Shown: positions 34,847 to 44,000 of the stretch, piece after piece
How the letters are laid out: every line of letters starts with the position of its first letter
Numbering within the stretch: the first letter of the stretch is position 1
Assembly: GCA_900116395.1 (NCBI GenBank)
Contig: FPAN01000002.1
Coordinates: forward strand, 310,001 to 374,000
DNA: 64,000 nucleotides
Direction: 5' to 3'
Source of the DNA: Lachnospiraceae bacterium XBD2001
Lineage (GTDB): Bacteria; Bacillota; Clostridia; Lachnospirales; Lachnospiraceae
Translations under genes and position numbers: made by a program
Notes under the pieces: model-generated
The model's input: the letters and a program-made list of their open reading frames with translations, nothing else
The model's database searches: none
Told to the model about the DNA's origin: nothing

Positions 34847-37276
34847 ATGGGAAGTGAGAATAAATCTCATATAGCATATATTGAAAAACTAATCGAGACG
34901 AGGGCTTATGTGGAAGCGTGTGGTTTACTCCAACAGGAACTGTTGAAGGACGGCCAGGATGTTTCCTTATTAGTTCTGATGGGGCGTGCTTACTATGGAA
35001 TGAAAGACTATGAACATTCCTATGAGTACTTTCGACAGGCAAAGTATATCGATAGCAATCATCCGGCTGTTTCATCCGGAATTCTGCGTTTATCAGTGGA
35101 AATGCCGGTGAAAGAACACCAAGAAGAGTTGTTCCATCTAGTAAAGGACTTGCAGGACAAGGATGGTTTTCTCGCTCGTAAGGATTACTATCTCGGCCAG
35201 AACCAGATTAGCAAGGCATTGGAAGAGGTAAAAGCAGCACGTAAGAAGTATCCTAAGGATATCGACGTGTTGTTAGCAGATATCCAAGTTCGTATGAAGA
35301 ATCATATTGAGGATGCCGAACTACCTAGACTGATAGAAGAAGGCAAAGAAAACATGCCTGGATTCGAGATATGCGAACTAGAAGCACGCTTTCTATATCA
35401 AATGGGCGATTTTGCGGGATGTAGTAAAGTTTGTAAACGTATTCTTCGAAAGTATCCGAATGCCGAAGAAATTGATGAAGTACGTCGTTTAGCGATAAAA
35501 GCAAACCAGAGTAATCCGCCAAAGATACACGAAACAGAGCAGGAACGAAAACAAATACACGTCAGTGAGACAGTGGAGTCCCCCACAGTCGAAGCCAAAG
35601 TAAAACCGTCTGAAATATCATCAGAAGAAGCCGAACACCAACTGGAAGCATTGATAGGGCTGGAATCTGTCAAACAGGAAATTTACAAAATAAAGAAGAA
35701 AATCGAATATGATAAAGCACGAAGCGAAGTGCTTGGGATTGCATTGGAAAACTCAGATAGTTATCATTTTGTATTTTCCGGGAATCCGGGGACCGGGAAA
35801 ACTACAGTGGCAAGACTGCTTGCAGAAATACTACATGGCGCTGGTGTTTTAGAAAAAGGACAGTTGGTGGAAGTTGAGCGAGGAGATCTTGTAGGAGAAT
35901 TCCAAGGCCAAACAGCGTTGAAAACAAAAAAAGCAATAAAGAGCGCTTTAGGTGGCGTTCTTTTTATCGACGAGGCATATTCCCTTGTTAACGGACCAAA
36001 TGATGATTTCGGACACGAAGCAATTGATGCATTGGTCAAAGGAGTGGAAGACTATCGAAATCAGTTTGTAGTAATTTTGGCTGGGTATCGAGATGAAATG
36101 CATCAGCTGATTTCAACTAATATCGGTTTGGAAAGCAGATTTACCAAATTCATAGATTTTCCAGATTATACCGAAGATGAATTAATGGAAATCGCAAGAT
36201 ATATGGCAGATGGACAGCATTATAGGTTCAGCGCAGATGGAGAATTGGCTTTTCGTGAGAAAATAAGCAAGAAAAAGTACAATCGTCGCTTTGGAAACGC
36301 GCGAACCGTTCGCGTGTTGATGAATGAGGCGTATACGGAAAAGGCAGTAAACTTTGATCCAAACGAGGTTAGCAAGGAATATTTGACGATATTAACGCCG
36401 GAAGATTTTGGTGTAGAGTTGTGCAAAGATTCTAAGATGAAGGCTGCAGATGCAATGGATAAACTCAATCGATTGATTGGATTAAAGGATGTGAAATATG
36501 AGATTAGATCCACTATAAGCATTGTGGATTATCTCAAGCAGGAAAGAACAGAAGGCAAGACTTCGGATATTGCTTTAGGAACCAGTCTACATATGTGTTT
36601 TGCCGGAAATCCGGGAACGGGAAAGACTACAGTAGCCAGACTTTACGCAGAAGTGTTGGCCGCGCTGGGAGTTGCGCGTAATGGGGAACTACATGAAGTA
36701 TCCCGAAGCGACTTGGTTGGTCGATATCAGGGAGAAACAGCACTCAAAACAAAGGAAGTCTGTGAAAATTCATATGGTGGAGTGTTGTTTATCGACGAGG
36801 CGTATGACCTTGTGCAAGGTGAACATGATTCATTTGGGCGAGAAGCCGTTGCTACGTTAATAAAGCAGATGGAAGATAATCGGGATAAGATGATTGTGAT
36901 ATTTGCCGGATACTCCAAGGAGATGGAGCAATTTATGGAGGCGAATACAGGAATAAAAAGTCGTATATCCAAGACAATTGTATTCCCAGATTATGCATTG
37001 GAGGACTTGGAGTGCATATTTTACCGGATGGTGGATGAACGTAATATCATTCTTGCAGACGGAGTGCGTAAGCATGTAAATGACTTGATTGCATATTTGT
37101 ATGAACGGCGTGATGCGAAGTTTGGAAATGCGCGAGAGATGCGAAATCTTTTTGAGACTATTTGGAAGCATATGGTGCATCGTGTGGAAGAAGAACAGCT
37201 TAATGGGGATGCTAGACGTACAGTCGTAATTGCAGATATTGAGAAAGTGTTTGAGGAAAAAGGATTTATAAAATGA
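34847..37276 (+). CDS. TPR plus double AAA ATPase, CbxX/CfxQ (CbbX/EccA-like) type
   Basis: This 809-residue protein has an N-terminal TPR-like helical part (1-215), a charged linker, then two AAA modules. The first has Walker A SGNPGTGKTT at 311-320 and Walker B VLFIDEAYSL at 371-380. The second has AGNPGTGKTT at 586-595 and VLFIDEAYDLV. Both carry the CbxX-type QG(Q/E)TALKTK pore-loop segment and a GN-A-R sensor region. CbbX remodels Rubisco and EccA serves type VII secretion; both are TPR or AAA motors. Here it lies between Hsp70 and a J-like membrane protein, overlapping the latter by 4 nt. Confidence 0.85.
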   Translation: MGSENKSHIAYIEKLIETRAYVEACGLLQQELLKDGQDVSLLVLMGRAYYGMKDYEHSYEYFRQAKYIDSNHPAVSSGILRLSVEMPVKEHQEELFHLVKDLQDKDGFLARKDYYLGQNQISKALEEVKAARKKYPKDIDVLLADIQVRMKNHIEDAELPRLIEEGKENMPGFEICELEARFLYQMGDFAGCSKVCKRILRKYPNAEEIDEVRRLAIKANQSNPPKIHETEQERKQIHVSETVESPTVEAKVKPSEISSEEAEHQLEALIGLESVKQEIYKIKKKIEYDKARSEVLGIALENSDSYHFVFSGNPGTGKTTVARLLAEILHGAGVLEKGQLVEVERGDLVGEFQGQTALKTKKAIKSALGGVLFIDEAYSLVNGPNDDFGHEAIDALVKGVEDYRNQFVVILAGYRDEMHQLISTNIGLESRFTKFIDFPDYTEDELMEIARYMADGQHYRFSADGELAFREKISKKKYNRRFGNARTVRVLMNEAYTEKAVNFDPNEVSKEYLTILTPEDFGVELCKDSKMKAADAMDKLNRLIGLKDVKYEIRSTISIVDYLKQERTEGKTSDIALGTSLHMCFAGNPGTGKTTVARLYAEVLAALGVARNGELHEVSRSDLVGRYQGETALKTKEVCENSYGGVLFIDEAYDLVQGEHDSFGREAVATLIKQMEDNRDKMIVIFAGYSKEMEQFMEANTGIKSRISKTIVFPDYALEDLECIFYRMVDERNIILADGVRKHVNDLIAYLYERRDAKFGNAREMRNLFETIWKHMVHRVEEEQLNGDARRTVVIADIEKVFEEKGFIK

Positions 37277-38007
37277 GTATTTTAGAGGAATTGCAAATTA
37301 GTGCAGATATGCCGGGACAGGAAATCCTGGATTCATTGTATACGCAGAAAAAGAAGTGGATTAATCGTCAGAATGCAGCAGATTTAAATCGAAGAACCGA
37401 TGCTGAAAAGAAGGTACAGATTATCGGAGAAATCCAAGAATTAGTAGAAAAAACACCGGAGGAATTTGACCTCTGGCTGGTTTTGGAAGCATATGACTTT
37501 TTATATCCTCTTTCTAAAGCAAAAAGTGATGTATCAAGAGTATTACTTGGTATGATTTCCGGTGACACTAGCGAGATGGAACGGTTGGTAAACACTATGC
37601 TTAGTGTAAGAGTACCAAGAAGCCGGGCCTGGGTGGAGCGAGCACGAGAGACTGGGGGATCAACGTTGAAGAATGTGGTTGATCAAGCATTATGGAATAT
37701 ACACATCCAACAGCAGCAGGCAAATCAACCACCGCAGTTTCAGCCACAAGACTATCAACAGCCAACGTATCAACAGCCGCAATACCAACAGCCACAGTAT
37801 TATCAACAACCACAATATCGGCAGCAAAGTGGGCCGGCAACTCCGCCGCCATATGTAGGGATACAACATAATCCCAATATGTTTGAACGAATCCTTGATC
37901 AGTTTGGAGCACTTCCAACTATGGTCAAGATATTAATTGTACTATTTTGTGCACCGTTGGTAGGATTAGCATGTCTATTTTTACTTTCGTTGTTGGTGTT
38001 TATGTGA
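37273..38007 (+). CDS. Membrane protein with J-like N-terminal domain and Gln/Pro-rich linker
   Basis: This 244-residue protein has three parts. Residues 1-110 are helical, starting LEELQISADMPGQEILDSLY and KKKWINRQNAADLNRRTDAE, a pattern I know from J-like domains beside Hsp70/AAA genes, although no HPD tripeptide is seen. Residues about 150-200 are a low-complexity QQPxYQQPQYQQ tract. Residues about 218-243 are one membrane helix. It overlaps the AAA gene by 4 nt and the next gene by one base. Tethering the Hsp70/AAA machine to the membrane is the inferred role. Confidence 0.55.
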   Translation: MSILEELQISADMPGQEILDSLYTQKKKWINRQNAADLNRRTDAEKKVQIIGEIQELVEKTPEEFDLWLVLEAYDFLYPLSKAKSDVSRVLLGMISGDTSEMERLVNTMLSVRVPRSRAWVERARETGGSTLKNVVDQALWNIHIQQQQANQPPQFQPQDYQQPTYQQPQYQQPQYYQQPQYRQQSGPATPPPYVGIQHNPNMFERILDQFGALPTMVKILIVLFCAPLVGLACLFLLSLLVFM

Positions 38008-40346
38008 TGAAGAAGAAAGTTGTTGTAATAGCAGTAATTCTTTTGTGTTTTTTTGTTTTACTGGCTATCAATATTTATAAGAAAAATCAATGCGATACAG
38101 TTTCCAGATTTGAGTATTCGGCTTTGCTCTGTGATGAATTTCATCTGGAAGAGGCTACATCTGAGGAAGAGCAGTATTTCAGCGATGTAGATGAGAATAA
38201 TGAATACTATTCTTATGTTCAGACTCTTGGTAAATGGGAAATAGAAAAAAAGCATAGATTTTCTGGAGAAAAGCCGGTAACAAAGAAATATGTTGTCGAT
38301 ACTTGCTTTAGAGCTTTGGGAACAGATTCCATTGGTTTTTATATAGGAGAAAAAAACGGCGCTATTTCAAATAGACAATTAGAGCGTCTAGCAACAAGAC
38401 TTGGAATTTTGCGATGGTGGAATAAGAACGACTATTGCACAGAAGGCGAAATAGTTGATTTATTGAATCAGTGTACGGTTTCCTATTTCCAGCTCATGGA
38501 AAAAGTGAATTACACAGATATTAATTACAAGGAGGATGTACAGGAATTAGCATTAGAAGATATTGAGTGGTTTGATGAGGAAAACTCAATTATTAAAGTA
38601 CCAAATGCGGTTTCATTAAATGAAGGGGATATTGTAATTTTTAAAACAGCTGGAAAAAATGTGGCGCGAAAAGTATCAAGTGTTAATGAAAATGAATACC
38701 ATATTGTAGAGCCAACATTGGATGAAGTCTTAGATAGCGTTAGGGTAAAAGAAAGTATGATGGTAGACTTCTCAGAAGTGTTCTACACCGGCTCAAATAT
38801 GCAAATGGATAATAGCATAATGCCTGTTGTTTTAAGTCAAAAAACGGCGAAAAACATGGCTGATTCCGGAATAAAAAGCTTTAAGATTACTTTGTCTGAA
38901 AACGAAGTGGAATTGGAAGTGGGTAATCGTGTAATCTGTACTTATGAGAGCAATGAGTATTTTACGGAAAAAGGAAAAGAAATTAGTTTAGAGGTTGACA
39001 ATTTCCGTATTAATACGGATTTTTGCTATGAAAATGGGATTGTAAAGAAAGCAGAAATCACATGTACAAGTGATTTAAAAAGTGGCGGTGATATCAATAT
39101 TTCCGGCGATAAGATAATAGAGTTGTTACCGCAAGGGTTTGTTGTCCCGGTTGCCAGTGGAATTCTTAATGTGACAGTGAGACCGGTATTAGTTATTAGT
39201 GGTGATGCATCACTTGGAATTGAGTTTGTGTGTTCAATTGGAACCGGGGTGAATTATAGTGCTGGAAAGGGATTTAAGAATTACGATTATTTTCATGGAA
39301 ATGGTCTAGAGGTTTATGGTGAAGCAAAAGCATCAGTAGGTGTTGGACCTCAATTCATTGTAGATGTTCTGGGCATTCAGGATTTATTTGATGCGGAAAT
39401 GATTGCGCAAAAAAGTATGGAAGGACAAGTTCGAACCAGGACAGATGGTGTTATATGCACAGATATGGAACTTGGGGCATTCGAGTTTCGCATAATGGTT
39501 AATTTAGATGAGAATATAGATCATTTAATTCCTGCCAAGATGGACGCGACAATCCCCAAAACTAAGGGAAAACAATCATTACATTATGAAGGAAAGGCGG
39601 GAAAGTTTAAAAGAGTTACGCAGTGCTCCTATGGCGGAGATGCTGTTGAAGAATCTGTAGGAGAAGAGAACCAGGATAACGCGAAAACCGAAGCAGAGAG
39701 TTTACAGACGACACTTTTGTATAAACCTATGATAATTGTTACAGAAATCTTTGAAACTGAAGCGGGAGAATATGAGGTAAAAGGTGACCTGTATCAGATG
39801 AATTATATTAGTGGGGACGCATTGCAAAACATACATGTTGGTGACTCAGTCGATTTATTAGAGGAAAGCTGTACGGTTACAAAGATTGAACCTGGAATTA
39901 ATAATGGAATTAATCGTCCGGGTCGAAATATATACTTACATTGCGGAGCAACGGAATCTGATTACATTACGAATGACGAAGCATATAAGTCTATCGGGAA
40001 AGACGGTAAGACTTGCTATGAGGTTCATGAGTTATTATCGTCTGGTCCAAATTATGTAAAGGTAAAAGAAGATGTTGTGTTTCGATTTTCTAATGATTCA
40101 AGTATTGGGTTAATGAAAGGATATGGCGGATTAAGTTTACTTTATCCTAATGTGGATTGGTCAGGTCTACTTGATGTTTCAACTCAGACAATTGATCCAA
40201 TGGGGGTTACATGGGAAATATATGTAGGAAATCCAAACCATGTATGTGCGATACGCATTGAAGATTGGAGTTATTTTGCTCCATTTAGTGTGCAGTTTAA
40301 TGAAAAAGGTGAGATTACTTATTTAGAAGAGCAGTATCGACCTTAA
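38007..40346 (+). CDS. Large exported membrane-anchored protein of unknown function
   Basis: The ATG at 38007 overlaps the previous TGA (TGATG), so it is translationally coupled; an earlier frame start lies inside that gene. The 779-residue protein has an N-terminal anchor (about 5-24) and an exported region. Residues about 85-170 (KKYVVDTCFRALG ... NRQLERLATRLGIL) look like SLH-type helical modules, then beta-rich domains with little similarity to known families. It is probably the client or outer element of the upstream Hsp70/AAA machinery, judged only from operon structure. It is followed by a strong terminator. Confidence 0.5.
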   Translation: MKKKVVVIAVILLCFFVLLAINIYKKNQCDTVSRFEYSALLCDEFHLEEATSEEEQYFSDVDENNEYYSYVQTLGKWEIEKKHRFSGEKPVTKKYVVDTCFRALGTDSIGFYIGEKNGAISNRQLERLATRLGILRWWNKNDYCTEGEIVDLLNQCTVSYFQLMEKVNYTDINYKEDVQELALEDIEWFDEENSIIKVPNAVSLNEGDIVIFKTAGKNVARKVSSVNENEYHIVEPTLDEVLDSVRVKESMMVDFSEVFYTGSNMQMDNSIMPVVLSQKTAKNMADSGIKSFKITLSENEVELEVGNRVICTYESNEYFTEKGKEISLEVDNFRINTDFCYENGIVKKAEITCTSDLKSGGDINISGDKIIELLPQGFVVPVASGILNVTVRPVLVISGDASLGIEFVCSIGTGVNYSAGKGFKNYDYFHGNGLEVYGEAKASVGVGPQFIVDVLGIQDLFDAEMIAQKSMEGQVRTRTDGVICTDMELGAFEFRIMVNLDENIDHLIPAKMDATIPKTKGKQSLHYEGKAGKFKRVTQCSYGGDAVEESVGEENQDNAKTEAESLQTTLLYKPMIIVTEIFETEAGEYEVKGDLYQMNYISGDALQNIHVGDSVDLLEESCTVTKIEPGINNGINRPGRNIYLHCGATESDYITNDEAYKSIGKDGKTCYEVHELLSSGPNYVKVKEDVVFRFSNDSSIGLMKGYGGLSLLYPNVDWSGLLDVSTQTIDPMGVTWEIYVGNPNHVCAIRIEDWSYFAPFSVQFNEKGEITYLEEQYRP

Positions 40347-40361
40347 CCGATTTATTTAGCG

Positions 40362-40397
40362 AGACTTTACCACAGATAGTCTGTGGTAAAGTCTTTT
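40362..40397 (+). terminator. Rho-independent terminator of the Hsp70-AAA cluster
   Basis: GACTTTACCACAGA at 40362-40375 and TCTGTGGTAAAGTC at 40379-40392 form a perfect 14-bp stem with a 3-nt loop, followed by TTTTT. Confidence 0.93.
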
Positions 40398-40464
40398 TTG
40401 ATAAATCTTTATCGGATGGGGTACAATATGATAAGAACTACTAGATGTTTAGGGGGGATTAAAT

Positions 40465-41736
40465 ATGACATCGTTCTTAACGGATTTTGTGGCTATTATG
40501 CTACTGGTTGTTGTTTTGGGGTATTTTAACGAAAAGGTTACGAAGCTAACCGATGAGATTGCACTGATGTTGTTTGCAATCGTTATTGGCGCTGTTTTGT
40601 TTAGCGTTGGCCATTTTATCCGCATTCCGGATGTGCAGCAGGCGCTGGTAGACATCCAGACCTTTGATCTGGAAGATTATCTCATGGATTGCGTGCTGTG
40701 CTTCATGCTGTTCGCTGGCTCCTGCCATATGCGACTTCGGGACTTCCATCGAATGGCCAGACAGGTAAGTGTGTTGGCATTTGTAACTACACTGTTGGGT
40801 GCAGTCATCTATGGTGGATGCTTCTACGTTGTAGCAAGGTTATTGCAGTTGCCTCTTACGCTTCCTATGTGTCTGATGTTTGGAAGCATTGTGGCTCCAA
40901 CGGACCCGATTGCTGCTACGAGTATCTTGAAGAAGTTTGGCTTACCGAAGGACATTAGCTTCCTTATTGAGGGAGAATCCCTTCTCAATGATGGAGTAGG
41001 TGTAGCACTGTTCGTGTGCTTTTCCGGAATTGTGAAAGCGACAGAACAGGAAGGCGTTGCTCATATCCTGCTTCGGGAAGTATGTGGTGCTGTTGCGATT
41101 GGTGTTGGGGTATCACTTATCTGTATCTTTATCTTTGCGAGAACGGGGGATTACTATCGCAAAATCTTTGCCAGCTTATTGGCAGTATCTTCCGCATATT
41201 TGTTATGTCAGCGTTTTGATTGCTCCGGAGCAATTGCGTCTGTTGTCTGTGGTGTATTGTTCTCTACGGTTCGTAGATACGAGAAAGACCGAGGAGAACT
41301 GGAGGCTATGGTGCACTTTGATACCTTCTGGAATATCTTGGATAACTTACTGAACGCTGCACTGTATGTGATGCTAGGACTTTCCTTCATCAGCGTTTTT
41401 GGAATGCCACAGACGATTGGACTATCTGTGATTGCTATCGCTTGTAACATGATTGGTCGCTTTGGTTCCGTTGGATTAAGCACTCTTGTACTTGGACCAA
41501 TTCCAGATGGCTATGACAAGATGAGTTTTACCAAGTTACTTACCTGGGGAGGCTTACGAGGCGGGCTCTGCATTGCACTTGCTATGAGTGTTCGAACTAT
41601 GGTGGATGGTGACATTTACAAGATGATCTTAGCTGGAACCTATGCCATTGTTTTCTTCACAACCGTTGTACAGGGACTGACTATGAAGGCAGTATATGAG
41701 CGGATTCGAGCAAGTGTAGAGAAGATACGTGGATAA
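40465..41736 (+). CDS. CPA1-family Na+/H+ antiporter (NhaP-like)
   Basis: This 423-residue protein has about twelve membrane helices. It shows the CPA1 core: LCFMLFAGSCHM, GSIVAPTDPIAATSILKKFG with the ion-binding TDP, IEGESLLNDGVGVALFVCF with the ND pair, and LLTWGGLRGGLCIALAMSV. It exchanges sodium or potassium for protons at the cytoplasmic membrane. It lacks the long cytosolic C-terminus of some family members. A TACAAT sequence about 45 bp upstream could be a -10. No operon partner is obvious. Confidence 0.9.
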   Translation: MTSFLTDFVAIMLLVVVLGYFNEKVTKLTDEIALMLFAIVIGAVLFSVGHFIRIPDVQQALVDIQTFDLEDYLMDCVLCFMLFAGSCHMRLRDFHRMARQVSVLAFVTTLLGAVIYGGCFYVVARLLQLPLTLPMCLMFGSIVAPTDPIAATSILKKFGLPKDISFLIEGESLLNDGVGVALFVCFSGIVKATEQEGVAHILLREVCGAVAIGVGVSLICIFIFARTGDYYRKIFASLLAVSSAYLLCQRFDCSGAIASVVCGVLFSTVRRYEKDRGELEAMVHFDTFWNILDNLLNAALYVMLGLSFISVFGMPQTIGLSVIAIACNMIGRFGSVGLSTLVLGPIPDGYDKMSFTKLLTWGGLRGGLCIALAMSVRTMVDGDIYKMILAGTYAIVFFTTVVQGLTMKAVYERIRASVEKIRG

Positions 41737-41758
41737 ATTTATAAGGGGGAAATAGCAT

Positions 41759-42733
41759 ATGTGTACAGCTGCAGCGTATTATAGTAAGAATCATTATTTT
41801 GGACGGAATCTGGATTTAGAGTTCTCGTATCATGAGACTGTTACGGTCGTACCACGGAATTATGAGTTGCATTTTCGCCATGTGGAAGATATGAAGCATC
41901 ACTATGCGCTCATTGGTATGGCATACGTAGTGGAGGATTATCCACTATTCTATGATGCAATCAATGAAGCGGGACTCGGCATGGCGGGATTGAACTTCCC
42001 CGGAAATGCAGAATATAAGGAACTGCGGAATGGTGTGGATAATGTAACTCCATTTGAATTCATTCCGTGGATATTAGGGCAGTGCGCTAGTGTACAGGAA
42101 GCAAAAGTGCTGTTGGAGCGGATTAATCTAATCAATGAGAATCTCAGTGAACAGTTGCCATTATCTCCTCTGCACTGGATGATTGCGGATAAGGAATGCT
42201 CTGTGGTAGTGGAGCAGACGGCAAGTGGGCTGCATGTATATGATAACCCGGCTGGAGTTATGACGAATAATCCAACGTTCGATATGCAGCTATTCCTTTT
42301 GAATAATTATATGAACTTATCGCCGGAACCTTCGGTAAACCGGTTTTCAGAACAGTTGGATTTGCAACAATATAGTCGTGGTATGGGAGCTATGGGCCTT
42401 CCGGGAGATTTATCTTCTTCATCAAGATTCGTCAAGGCTGCGTTTACTCGGATGAATTCTGTTTCCGGTGAGAGCGAGAAGGAGAATGTGAGCCAGTTCT
42501 TCCATATTTTATCCTCCGTAGAGCAACAGCGAGGTTGTGTGCATCTTGGGGAGGACAAGTATGAGATTACCATCTATACCTCATGCTGCAACTTGGACAA
42601 AGGGTTGTACTACTATAATACTTACGAGAATCATCAGATTACCGTGGTAGATATGCATCGGGAGAATCTGGATGGAACGAAGATTGTGACATATGCGCTT
42701 CGGAAGGGTGAGAACTTCTTGGAGGAGAATTAG
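41759..42733 (+). CDS. Choloylglycine hydrolase family enzyme (bile salt hydrolase or penicillin V acylase type)
   Basis: This 324-residue Ntn-hydrolase starts MCTAAAYY, where removal of Met exposes the catalytic Cys2. Other family positions are visible: Arg16 and Asp19 in FGRNLDLEF, the Asn of MAGLNFPG, the Asn of VMTNNPTFDMQL and Arg in SSSRFVKAAF. Members cut the amide bond of conjugated bile salts or related N-acyl amides. In a gut Lachnospiraceae bile salts are a likely substrate, but penicillin V acylase or N-acyl homoserine lactone activity cannot be excluded. No signal peptide, so it is cytosolic. The GH3 gene follows by 4 bp. Confidence 0.82.
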   Translation: MCTAAAYYSKNHYFGRNLDLEFSYHETVTVVPRNYELHFRHVEDMKHHYALIGMAYVVEDYPLFYDAINEAGLGMAGLNFPGNAEYKELRNGVDNVTPFEFIPWILGQCASVQEAKVLLERINLINENLSEQLPLSPLHWMIADKECSVVVEQTASGLHVYDNPAGVMTNNPTFDMQLFLLNNYMNLSPEPSVNRFSEQLDLQQYSRGMGAMGLPGDLSSSSRFVKAAFTRMNSVSGESEKENVSQFFHILSSVEQQRGCVHLGEDKYEITIYTSCCNLDKGLYYYNTYENHQITVVDMHRENLDGTKIVTYALRKGENFLEEN

Positions 42734-42737
42734 GGTT

Positions 42738-43970
42738 ATGATTCGTAGGAAGCAAATGGTGGTAGTGATGACGACAGTGTGCATTCTTACCGGTTGTGCA
42801 CCGCTTCACCAGAATAGAGGTATGGAAGGAATGGGTATTGTTGAACAGCTTCCTACCATTGCAGAAGTTGGTGATCATGCTATCGAAGAGTATAAGACGG
42901 CAAGAGCCAAAGAGATAGAGCGCCAGGTGGATGATTGGATTACCACCCATTCGCTGGAAGAGAAGGTCGCCCAGATGTTCATGATTACTCCGGATGCAAT
43001 TGTTGGAGAGGAAGATGTAACCGTTGCTGACGAAGAACTGGCGGAAGGGCTGGAAAAATATCCGGTTGGTGGACTCATCTATTTCAGCGGAAATCTGGAG
43101 AATCCTAAGCAGTCGAAGGAGATGCTGGAGAATACGAAGCAGTATTATAAGGAGCAGGGTATAGTACCGCCATTCTTAGCAACGGATGAAGAAGGCGGGC
43201 AAGTGTCACGAATTGCGAATAATAGTGCTTTTGGTATAGCCAATGTTGGCGATATGAGAAAGATTGGAAAGACCGGCGATCCAGAGAAAGCTTCAGAGGT
43301 AGGCGCAACGCTAGGATCCTATCTATTGGATATTGGCTTCAACATGGATATGGCACCTGTTGCAGATGTACTAACGAATTCAAAGAATAAGATTATCGGA
43401 AAGCGCTCTTTTGGTAGCGATGCAGAGCTTGTAGCGCAGATGGCTGTCGCAGAATCAAAGAGTATGCGCCGGCAGGGTGTACTTCCAATCTATAAACACT
43501 TCCCGGGGCATGGAGCAACTGTTGGGGATACCCATGAAGGATTTGTATCAATTGACCAGACATTGGACGAACTGTATGAAGACGAGTTGATTCCTTTTCA
43601 GGAAGCAATCGCAAATGATGCCGAAGTGATTATGGTTGGTCATATTTCTGTGCCAAGGATTACCGGGAATGATGAACCGAGTAGTCTGTCCCAATTTATG
43701 ATTACGGATGTATTGCGTGGACAAATGGGGTATGAGGGAATCGTAATTACCGATGCTATGAATATGGGCGCAATCAGTGAGAATTATAGTTCTGCGGATA
43801 TGGCAGTACGGGCAGTGAACGCTGGGGTGGATATCATATTGATGCCGGTGGATTTTGAGGAAGCGCATCAGGCAATCTTAGATGCGGTTGATTCCGGAAC
43901 TATTTCGGAAAAGAGAATCGATGAGTCTGTAAGGCGAATCCTTCGGGTGAAGTATCGACTTTTTGAATAA
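42738..43970 (+). CDS. Glycoside hydrolase family 3 lipoprotein (NagZ-like beta-N-acetylhexosaminidase)
   Basis: The ATG at 42738 gives a clean lipoprotein signal (VCILTGC, Cys about 20). The 410-residue protein has a GH3 barrel: HSLEEKVAQMFMITPDA, FLATDEEGGQVSRI, KHFPGHGATVGDTHEG with the catalytic His of NagZ-type enzymes, and GIVITDAMNMGAI with the nucleophile Asp. It should remove N-acetylglucosamine from peptidoglycan fragments outside the cell. It may be co-transcribed with the hydrolase gene before it. A broken paralogue lies at 51531. Confidence 0.88.
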   Translation: MIRRKQMVVVMTTVCILTGCAPLHQNRGMEGMGIVEQLPTIAEVGDHAIEEYKTARAKEIERQVDDWITTHSLEEKVAQMFMITPDAIVGEEDVTVADEELAEGLEKYPVGGLIYFSGNLENPKQSKEMLENTKQYYKEQGIVPPFLATDEEGGQVSRIANNSAFGIANVGDMRKIGKTGDPEKASEVGATLGSYLLDIGFNMDMAPVADVLTNSKNKIIGKRSFGSDAELVAQMAVAESKSMRRQGVLPIYKHFPGHGATVGDTHEGFVSIDQTLDELYEDELIPFQEAIANDAEVIMVGHISVPRITGNDEPSSLSQFMITDVLRGQMGYEGIVITDAMNMGAISENYSSADMAVRAVNAGVDIILMPVDFEEAHQAILDAVDSGTISEKRIDESVRRILRVKYRLFE

Positions 43971-44000
43971 TGCATAAATCGGGCGAGAAGGTATGTTGGG

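Noticed and set aside
37660-37860. Repeated CAACAGCC/CAACAACC-type units as a possible CRISPR or repeat array
   Set aside because: They encode an in-frame Gln/Pro-rich tract, have no spacers, and vary as codons.
31721-40397. Similar ACCACA-containing terminators at 31721 and 40362 as a repeat family
   Set aside because: Only a short core is shared; their stems differ in length and flanks, so they are ordinary terminators.
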